From assembly GCA_002399505.1 (NCBI GenBank), contig DHDT01000052.1:41615-47497 (forward strand): a DNA stretch of 5,883 nucleotides, given 5' to 3'. The stretch comes from Caryophanales bacterium UBA4869 (GTDB lineage: Bacteria; Bacillota_I; Bacilli_A; RFN20; CAG-288). Positions within the stretch are counted from its first letter, which is position 1, and each line of letters begins with the position of its first letter. Positions 1 through 4,875 of this stretch are shown one piece after another. The notes under the pieces are model-generated. The model saw only the letters and a program-made list of their open reading frames with translations. It was not told the origin of the DNA and searched no databases. Both the position numbers and the translations under genes were made by a program.

Positions 1-693
1 TCCGTTTCTCTTGGCTGAGACGACAGCACGAGACTGAATAGCGGAGATTGTCGAGAAGTAATGAGCCTGAATAATGAGCTGATCATCTACTTTGGCATCA
101 GTGCACAATTTGGCATCGGTGAGAGAAAGCCCCGATAGAACATAGGCGTTAGTCATGTCTTCATAGACGCCCAAGTATTCAGAGGCGATTTTGACATTCT
201 TCTTGTTGAAGACGGCAGCGACGATAAAGGAAGCGACAATGGCAACGATTGCGACACCTAAGACAACCCAGGTGACCCAAGCCAATGCTTCACTCTTGTT
301 TAAGAAGGTGACTAATAAGACACCGATGAAGGCTAAGACCATGACGCCGATTGAAGCATAGTCGAAGACCTTGGATTTAGATAATTTCTTGCTGTAGGTC
401 TTGCGGACTCTTTCGATATCCTCATCGATAGTTCTAGTGCCGTCGTTGACGTATTCCAAAGGAGTGAAAACCGAGTTCTTGTTCTGATCGGGTGCGTTGC
501 CGTTATAGTCTCCGATAAGAGCATCGGGAGCTTCCGGTTCTTCAGGAGCCTTTTCTTCTTCTTTGACTTCTGGCTCAGCAGTTTCTTTTTCATCTGAAAC
601 CTGATTGATTTCTTTGTTTTCTTCTTTGACTTCTTCTGCTTTATCAGTGGATTCCATAGTCTCTTCCGAATTTACTTTCTTTTCTTCTTCCAT
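1..693 (-). CDS. Unrecognised two-helix membrane protein with acidic N-terminus (3' end off window)
   Basis: I do not recognise this family. The reading frame is open from an ATG at 693 to the window edge, giving 231 residues with the C-terminus missing. Residues 1-57 are low-complexity and strongly acidic (21 Glu, plus many Lys and Pro), and EVKEE occurs twice, 21 residues apart. A hydrophilic linker follows (about 58-108). Next come two closely spaced hydrophobic helices, about 111-131 and 137-161, with only a short polar turn between them. The remaining residues look soluble. The hairpin arrangement, with no signal peptide, suggests that both the acidic head and the C-terminal part are cytoplasmic. 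The start is well supported by GGAGG seven bases upstream and an extended -10 promoter further up. It is separated from the preceding gene by a terminator, so it is its own transcription unit. A membrane-anchored scaffold or sensor would fit, but nothing in the sequence shows a function. Confidence 0.8.
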   Translation of the reverse strand, partial: MEEEKKVNSEETMESTDKAEEVKEENKEINQVSDEKETAEPEVKEEEKAPEEPEAPDALIGDYNGNAPDQNKNSVFTPLEYVNDGTRTIDEDIERVRKTYSKKLSKSKVFDYASIGVMVLAFIGVLLVTFLNKSEALAWVTWVVLGVAIVAIVASFIVAAVFNKKNVKIASEYLGVYEDMTNAYVLSGLSLTDAKLCTDAKVDDQLIIQAHYFSTISAIQSRAVVSAKRNG

Positions 694-700
694 GGTATTG

Positions 701-705
701 CCTCC
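701..705 (-). promoter_or_regulatory. Ribosome binding site of the acidic membrane protein
   Basis: GGAGG on the minus strand lies seven bases before the ATG at 693. This is a consensus Shine-Dalgarno site at ideal spacing and it fixes the start of the truncated gene. Confidence 0.85.
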
Positions 706-735
706 ATTTCTTTTCTTGTTCGAATAACCTTATAA

Positions 736-744
736 ATTATAGCA
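736..744 (-). promoter_or_regulatory. Extended -10 promoter for the acidic membrane protein gene
   Basis: The minus strand reads TGC followed by a perfect TATAAT, which is the TGn extended -10 form. No good -35 is present at 16-18 bp spacing (the region is AT-only around 758-765). That is tolerable for an extended -10 promoter of the housekeeping sigma factor. Transcription would begin near 729, leaving a leader of about 36 nt containing the GGAGG site. Confidence 0.6.
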
Positions 745-960
745 AAATAAACATATATTAATATACTATTTAGTTATAAAAGATTCGTCGTCGTCTTAAT
801 TTGATTATTCATATAGATTCCGTCAGTTTCCGGTACAGACAAAGTCTTTGCAAAAAGAATTACACTTTTTGAATGACGAACGCAGCAATAACATAGTTTT
901 AAGAGTAGTTATTGTTACTATCAGCAAAGTTGGTTTTGATAAAAGAACTAAAAAATCAGA

Positions 961-991
961 TTAAAAAAGGTCAAGCTGTTTGGCTTGACCT
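961..991 (-). terminator. Intrinsic terminator after the hemolysin III-like gene
   Basis: A perfect 9-bp stem (968-976 with 983-991; AGGTCAAGC pairing GCTTGACCT) closes a 6-nt loop. On the minus strand it is followed at once by a run of T residues (968 down to 963). It begins six bases after the TAA of the hemolysin III-like gene. This is a textbook Rho-independent terminator and probably ends the whole transcript that starts off the right edge, because no other terminator is seen between the genes. Confidence 0.93.
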
Positions 992-997
992 GATTGT

Positions 998-1852
998 TTA
1001 TTGAACGATTTCGATTCCTAAGGCGACACCGTAGTAGATGATGGCAACAGCTTCCATGACTAAGGCAGAATATCCAAAGCAATGCCACATTGTATGCATG
1101 TATTTGCTCTTGCTCTGAGCATAGAAGACAGCAGCGATATCCATGGCGATAGGAGCGGCGATGATGAGATTGACGGCGGAAGATCCAATGCTGAACTTTG
1201 AATGGAGGATGAAGTAGCAGCAGACAAGAGGCCAGAAGGAGATGACAAGGAGCAGAGTATTGATGTTCTTTACTTTTCTTTCGTCCTTGATAAGGATGTT
1301 GGCTAAGATTCCCAAGATGCAGAGAAGGAGGCCGATTCCCATGATGAGATAACCGATTCCGGTAAAGATGTTGGTATTGTAGATTGACATGTTGATCTGC
1401 TTGATTATAGAAGGTCTCATGGCGATAGTTCCGAATAACCCATAGACAGAACCAAAGGCCACATAGGCCAAGATGGTGTTGATCAGCTTGCTTCTGCTGT
1501 GTTCTTTGTTTTCAATGAGTTTATGATGATAGAGAAGAGAGAGTATGCAGCTTGCAGTGACTGCTAAGCCGAATACCGCTAAGGCGATTACACCGGCGAT
1601 ACCCCAGCCGCCTGTACCCATGGCATAGATATTGGTGGTTCCATAATAGAGGCCGGTCACTAAAGCGGAAAGACCTCCGAGGATGCCAATGATATGAAGA
1701 ACTAAGGAGGTGATGCTTTCACCCTTCTTCATTATCGGTATATCACGGTTGATGACTTCGTTTTCATCGGTTTGATCTGCATATAAGGCAATAGCAGGAT
1801 CAAAGTCATCTGTCATGACACTAGACTGTTTTTTGGATTTTTTCTCAGACAT
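998..1852 (-). CDS. Hemolysin III / PAQR-like seven-helix membrane protein, divergent
   Basis: The 284-residue protein has seven hydrophobic helices (about 49-70, 83-108, 123-144, 161-188, 196-216, 226-246 and 252-279) after a 40-residue hydrophilic cytoplasmic N-terminus. Several features match the hemolysin III (YqfA/TrhA) branch of the PAQR family. Helix 1 carries ESITSLVLHIIG (His53). Helix 2 ends in S105-x3-H109 (SLLYH). Helix 6-7 reads AAVFYAQSKSKYMHTMWH, containing H253-x3-H257. His109, His253 and His257 correspond to the metal-binding histidines of the family. The Asp expected at the start of helix 3 is not seen (LINTILAY there), and the third helix-7 His position appears to be Glu267. 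The family is linked to membrane fluidity homeostasis and possible hydrolase activity; haemolysis itself is doubtful. The protein is longer than the usual 210-220 residues because of the N-terminal extension and loops. The start has GGAGG ten bases upstream. Confidence 0.82.
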   Translation of the reverse strand: MSEKKSKKQSSVMTDDFDPAIALYADQTDENEVINRDIPIMKKGESITSLVLHIIGILGGLSALVTGLYYGTTNIYAMGTGGWGIAGVIALAVFGLAVTASCILSLLYHHKLIENKEHSRSKLINTILAYVAFGSVYGLFGTIAMRPSIIKQINMSIYNTNIFTGIGYLIMGIGLLLCILGILANILIKDERKVKNINTLLLVISFWPLVCCYFILHSKFSIGSSAVNLIIAAPIAMDIAAVFYAQSKSKYMHTMWHCFGYSALVMEAVAIIYYGVALGIEIVQ

Positions 1853-1862
1853 GGCAATATTT

Positions 1863-1867
1863 CCTCC
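1863..1867 (-). promoter_or_regulatory. Ribosome binding site of the hemolysin III-like gene
   Basis: GGAGG on the minus strand lies ten bases before the ATG at 1852. It supports that start, and therefore supports the unusual 40-residue hydrophilic N-terminal extension as genuine. Confidence 0.8.
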
Positions 1868-1890
1868 ATAAATAAAACTAAATCTAAAAG

Positions 1891-1920
1891 ATTATAGTGT
1901 ATTCCAATTTAAAATGGAAA
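1891..1920 (-). promoter_or_regulatory. Candidate promoter for the hemolysin III-like gene
   Basis: A perfect TATAAT lies at 1891-1896 (minus strand), with a weak -35-like TTTCCA at 1915-1920 and an 18-bp spacer. Transcription would start near 1884, giving a leader of about 32 nt with the GGAGG site. An inverted repeat, TTCCA-N8-TGGAA at 1902-1919, overlaps the -35 and spacer and could be an operator. This would give the gene a promoter of its own besides read-through from yhaM. Confidence 0.5.
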
Positions 1921-1941
1921 CCCTTTTTACCTATATTTGTC

Positions 1942-2883
1942 TTATTTCTCCTCAAAATGGCGGGGTTTGAAGAATGAGGTGTTTCCCATCCAGGTAATTC
2001 TGGCTGTAAAGGCACCTTCATCGGTTGATTCATAGGCGGTTTTCAGGCAGTCCATCTTGGCATCGAGGTCATCGAGGCTATGAAGGACATAAGCTTCAGC
2101 GGTAGCGGGAGTTTTGGCGGAACCAAACTCAGGTTCTCCGTGGTGGGCGAGAATCATATGGGTCAGAACATCTAACTTCTCCTGATCCATCCCTTCTTTG
2201 ACTCCTTCTTCGTAGACCATGCTGGCACCAAGAGTGATGTGGCCTAGAAGGTTTCCTTCAGTTGTATAAGTTGATATCTTAGGACCGCTGAGCTCTCTTG
2301 TTTTTCCGATGTCGTGAAGAAGACTTCCGGCAATCAGATAATCTTTGGAAAGGAAAGGGTAATGCTCCTGAGTCTTTATGGCCATGCCGCAGATGGAAAG
2401 AGAATGGTACATAAGTCCGCCTAAGTAGGCGTGATGGACTGTCACACCGGCTGGATAAGTGGTGTATTTTTCATAGCTGGCTTTGATCAAAGTCTCGGTC
2501 AGGGTCTTAAGTTCCTTATCGTCGATCATCGCAATATAGGAAGAAAGTTTCTTTTCCATGTCTTCGATTGCTATCGGAGCAGTGGGAATGAATCTTGAGA
2601 TATCGACCTGGGATTCATTGACGGCGGCAATGTCGTTGATCTTGAGCTGAGGATGGCCTTTGTAATTGCCGCTGACTCCATTGACACGGATCAGATGACC
2701 GGCGGCTGCAATCTCGATATCAGTGTCATCGATTTGCCACATCTTGGCATCGATGGAACCGGAATTATCCTGCAGGATCATCGAAAGATAGGGAGTTCCG
2801 TTATTGGAGACGGCCCTGGTTGACTGCTTGACCATATAAACTTCATCGACCGGCCCTTCCATGCTGATTATGTCTTTGATCAT
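1942..2883 (-). CDS. yhaM: 3'-5' exoribonuclease YhaM
   Basis: This 313-residue protein matches the length (about 314) and architecture of Bacillus YhaM, a cytoplasmic Mn-dependent 3'-to-5' exoribonuclease that trims RNA ends. An N-terminal OB-fold nucleic-acid-binding domain spans about 12-88, with the family phrases SNNGTPYLSMILQD and AKMW and a closing QLKIND. An HD phosphohydrolase domain spans about 148-280. Its metal-ligand candidates are all present: His160 (GGLMYHSL), the His190-Asp191 pair (LLHDIGK), His215 (LLGHI), His247-His248 (LAHHGEPEFGS) and Asp271/Asp272 (HSLDDLDAKM). The enzyme therefore looks intact. The start ATG overlaps the recX stop as ATGA, and AAGGA precedes it by 11 bases, so translation is probably coupled to recX. 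The TAA at 1942-1944 is not followed by a recognisable terminator. Confidence 0.95.
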   Translation of the reverse strand: MIKDIISMEGPVDEVYMVKQSTRAVSNNGTPYLSMILQDNSGSIDAKMWQIDDTDIEIAAAGHLIRVNGVSGNYKGHPQLKINDIAAVNESQVDISRFIPTAPIAIEDMEKKLSSYIAMIDDKELKTLTETLIKASYEKYTTYPAGVTVHHAYLGGLMYHSLSICGMAIKTQEHYPFLSKDYLIAGSLLHDIGKTRELSGPKISTYTTEGNLLGHITLGASMVYEEGVKEGMDQEKLDVLTHMILAHHGEPEFGSAKTPATAEAYVLHSLDDLDAKMDCLKTAYESTDEGAFTARITWMGNTSFFKPRHFEEK

Positions 2884-3728
2884 TTGAATTGATATCCTTC
2901 TTTTTCTATGACTTCTCTGATTTCGTTATAGTTGAATCCTTTGGACAAGAGGTGATTGATAAGTTTCTCTTTCTTTTTCTGTGGAAGAAGAGAACGTCCA
3001 ACTAAAGAATTATAGCATTTTAGGCTTTCTTTCTTCAGATAAATACTTCTTTTTTCTTCTTCTTTTTCCAAGTCTTCCCTGCTCTGGCTTTCAAAGTAAC
3101 TGTCGATGCTTTCTTTTGCCTCTTCTTGGCTGAAGCCCCGCCTTATAAGAAAAGAATAGGCTTTTTCTTTTCTTTTCTCCCTAGTCATAGTTGAAGTTGT
3201 CTTCATCGATAACGCCAATATCTTAGGAGAAATAATATCTGACTGTGATAATAGTTCCTGCACTTCTTTTTGTTTGATCAAATCCTCTTTGAAACCCATA
3301 TGGAAGATCTTTTCCTCTATCCTTCTTGGACCATATCCGCTTTCAGTCAAAGTGACTATTGTCTCTTTGATGTATTCGCTGTCATCTATCAGAGAATTAT
3401 CTTTATAAGGCTTTAGAATGTCATTGATTTCCTTTTCGGTCAGGGAAAACTTGGTCTTCAGTTTCCTGAAGAGTTCTTTTTCGGTATATTGCTTTCGGTT
3501 CAGAAGAGAAATGACATAGGTGTTGGCTTTCTTCTGCGAAGATAGTTTCTCCAGTTTTTTGAGTTCATCTCTGCTGACAGTCTTGCCCGGATAAAAATAC
3601 CCAGACAGGTAGGCATCATTGGAAAGAAGAATCTTCTTTTTTCCGATTATCAGTAAAACTCCGTCTTTGACTTGCTCTAAGGAGGTGATCGTCTCAGAAG
3701 AGGGCTCTTTGAGCTTTTCTATAGACAT
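2880..3728 (-). CDS. recX: RecX family regulator of RecA
   Basis: RecX proteins bind RecA filaments and modulate, usually inhibit, recombination and SOS activity in the cytoplasm. With the start chosen here the protein has 282 residues, close to the long RecX of Bacillota. After an N-terminal segment of about 65 residues come the tandem three-helix units typical of the family. The first contains ISLLNRKQYTEKEL followed by NSLIDDSEY, matching the classical RecX core. Later units contain GYGPRRIEEKIFHMGF, FLIRRGFSQEEAKESI and HLLSKGFNYNEIREVI. I chose the ATG at 3728 because AAAGGA lies six bases before it. An in-frame ATG at 3743 would add five residues but lacks a ribosome binding site. Either way the start lies inside the 3' end of the glycosyltransferase gene, and the stop overlaps yhaM by four bases. 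The protein is strongly Lys/Glu-rich. Confidence 0.9.
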   Translation of the reverse strand: MSIEKLKEPSSETITSLEQVKDGVLLIIGKKKILLSNDAYLSGYFYPGKTVSRDELKKLEKLSSQKKANTYVISLLNRKQYTEKELFRKLKTKFSLTEKEINDILKPYKDNSLIDDSEYIKETIVTLTESGYGPRRIEEKIFHMGFKEDLIKQKEVQELLSQSDIISPKILALSMKTTSTMTREKRKEKAYSFLIRRGFSQEEAKESIDSYFESQSREDLEKEEEKRSIYLKKESLKCYNSLVGRSLLPQKKKEKLINHLLSKGFNYNEIREVIEKEGYQFK

Positions 3729-4875
3729 GCATGATCCTTTCATAGTAGCTGTCTTCCGAGTACATGCAAGTACAGCGGACGAAAGCGTTTTCTTCGATTC
3801 TCTTTTTAGTTTCCGGATCTAAAAGCACGGCCTGTTTCATCTTGGCAATCATCGTGCTTTCGTCATTGAAGAAGAATCCTGTTTCCCCGTCTTCGATAAG
3901 TCCGTCCAGATTGAAATCATACTGGGCGATCACTAGAAGATGACTGGACATGCTTTCAAGATAGGTCAGACCCTGAGTCTCTGTTTTTGAGGCGGAAATG
4001 AGAAAATCAGCGAGGCTGTAATAGAAGGGAGTATCTTCGTGAGGAACAGATCCTAAAAAGATGATCTCACTATTATATTCAGTCGCAGAGACCTTTTCCT
4101 TTAATTCTTTTTCCAAAGGACCATCACCGACAATCAATAAAACGGCTGACTTTCCTTCTTCTGTTTTCTTAAACTTAATGAAAGTATTTACTGTAAAATC
4201 AATACTTTTCTCTTTAGCAATTCTTCCAAGATAGAGAAAGACTTTTCTATTGGAAATATTGTGATCTTTTTTAAATTTATCGATTCTGTTCTGGTCAGGT
4301 TCTTTTTGATAGTCGGATAAGTCGATGACGTTTGGAATGACATTGATATAACGGGTGATACCGTAGTCTTTTAATAAATGACGGGCTTTCTGACTGGGAG
4401 TGATGATCTCGGCTTTCATCGAGGCGATCTTCTTGACTATCCTCTTGATTGTTTCCTTGGTGAGACGGTCAGTAAAGGAATTGCCATGGCTGAAATAATC
4501 AGAATAGTCTTCATAAGAGGTGTGATAGGTATAGGCTAAAGGCACCCTCAATCGACTGGCACAGATTCGTCCGAAGACTGATATGCCAAATTCCTGTTGC
4601 ACGTGAATGACGTCAAAAGGAATCTTCTTCAGTATCTTGTAGGCCTTGGAACTGAAGAAAGAAGCCAGACGGTAATCGTAGAGGAATTTCAAAGAGACTC
4701 CCGGGATTCTCAGAATATCGTTTTCAAAGGAGATGGTGTTTTGATTCTTTAAACCTGTGGTCACTAAAACAACGCGGTTTCCATGCTTCTCAAGTATTTC
4801 CTTCAAAGCTTTGGTAGCAGTAGCCACTCCATTGATATCAGGTAGATAAGTATCAGTGAATATGCCGATTGTCAT
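3694..4875 (-). CDS. GT4 glycosyltransferase, probable 1,2-diacylglycerol 3-glucosyltransferase
   Basis: The 393-residue protein has the two Rossmann-like domains of GT-B retaining glycosyltransferases. It starts with GIFTDTYLPDINGVATA (glycine-rich acceptor-side loop). FDVIHVQQEFGISVFGR and YTYHTSYEDYSDYF (about 87-128) are hallmarks of the lipid-acting subgroup that makes monoglucosyl-diacylglycerol. The C-terminal nucleotide-sugar domain begins near 210 (FLYLGRIAKEKS), with IVGDGPLEKEL near 248. It carries the GT4 E-x7-E motif at Glu299-Glu307 (ETQGLTYLE), then AQYDFNLDGLIEDGETGF. This last stretch resembles diacylglycerol glucosyltransferases rather than generic GT4 enzymes. Expected role: transfer of glucose from UDP-glucose to diacylglycerol at the inner membrane face, giving glycolipid for the membrane or a lipoteichoic acid anchor. 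No signal peptide or membrane helix is seen. Its ATG shares one base with the upstream TGA (TGATG), indicating coupling. The donor and acceptor are inferred; another lipid-linked sugar acceptor is possible. Confidence 0.88.
   Translation of the reverse strand: MTIGIFTDTYLPDINGVATATKALKEILEKHGNRVVLVTTGLKNQNTISFENDILRIPGVSLKFLYDYRLASFFSSKAYKILKKIPFDVIHVQQEFGISVFGRICASRLRVPLAYTYHTSYEDYSDYFSHGNSFTDRLTKETIKRIVKKIASMKAEIITPSQKARHLLKDYGITRYINVIPNVIDLSDYQKEPDQNRIDKFKKDHNISNRKVFLYLGRIAKEKSIDFTVNTFIKFKKTEEGKSAVLLIVGDGPLEKELKEKVSATEYNSEIIFLGSVPHEDTPFYYSLADFLISASKTETQGLTYLESMSSHLLVIAQYDFNLDGLIEDGETGFFFNDESTMIAKMKQAVLLDPETKKRIEENAFVRCTCMYSEDSYYERIMHVYRKAQRALF
3735..3740 (-). promoter_or_regulatory. Ribosome binding site deciding the recX start
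   Basis: AAAGGA on the minus strand lies six bases before the ATG at 3728 and sits inside the last codons of the glycosyltransferase gene. It favours the 3728 start over the upstream in-frame ATG at 3743, which has no such site. Confidence 0.65.

Larger units (their letters stand above)
694..997. other. AT-rich intergenic spacer with small hairpins
   Basis: This spacer carries the upstream gene's terminator (961-991) at one end and the promoter and ribosome binding site of the next gene at the other. Between about 780 and 920 I see no convincing ORF. The longest minus-strand candidate there, an ATG near 896, gives 23 codons and has no ribosome binding site. Three short inverted repeats are visible: CAAAG-T-CTTTG at 840-850, a 7-bp stem 851-857/865-871, and a 7-bp stem 886-892/908-914. 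Their meaning is unknown. Confidence 0.5.

Noticed and set aside
333..593. 86-codon minus-strand frame rich in Lys, Arg and Ser
   Set aside because: It is out of frame with the acidic membrane protein, which has a GGAGG site, a promoter and coherent membrane helices.
873..896. Short ORFs in the spacer (a 7-codon plus-strand frame and a 23-codon minus-strand frame)
   Set aside because: They are very short, lack ribosome binding sites and resemble nothing known.
1060..1248. 62-codon minus-strand frame within the hemolysin III-like gene
   Set aside because: It is an alternative frame of a gene with clear family motifs and seven membrane helices.
3677..3689. Perfect plus-strand Shine-Dalgarno-like CTAAGGAGGTGAT, repeated exactly at 1702-1714
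   Set aside because: No plus-strand start codon follows at useful spacing in either place. Both copies are the antisense of Ile-Thr-Ser-Leu written with the same codons, so the match is best explained by chance.
3619..3822. 67-codon plus-strand reading frame opposite recX and the glycosyltransferase
   Set aside because: It lies antisense to two well-supported genes, has no ribosome binding site at its start and shows no recognisable domain.
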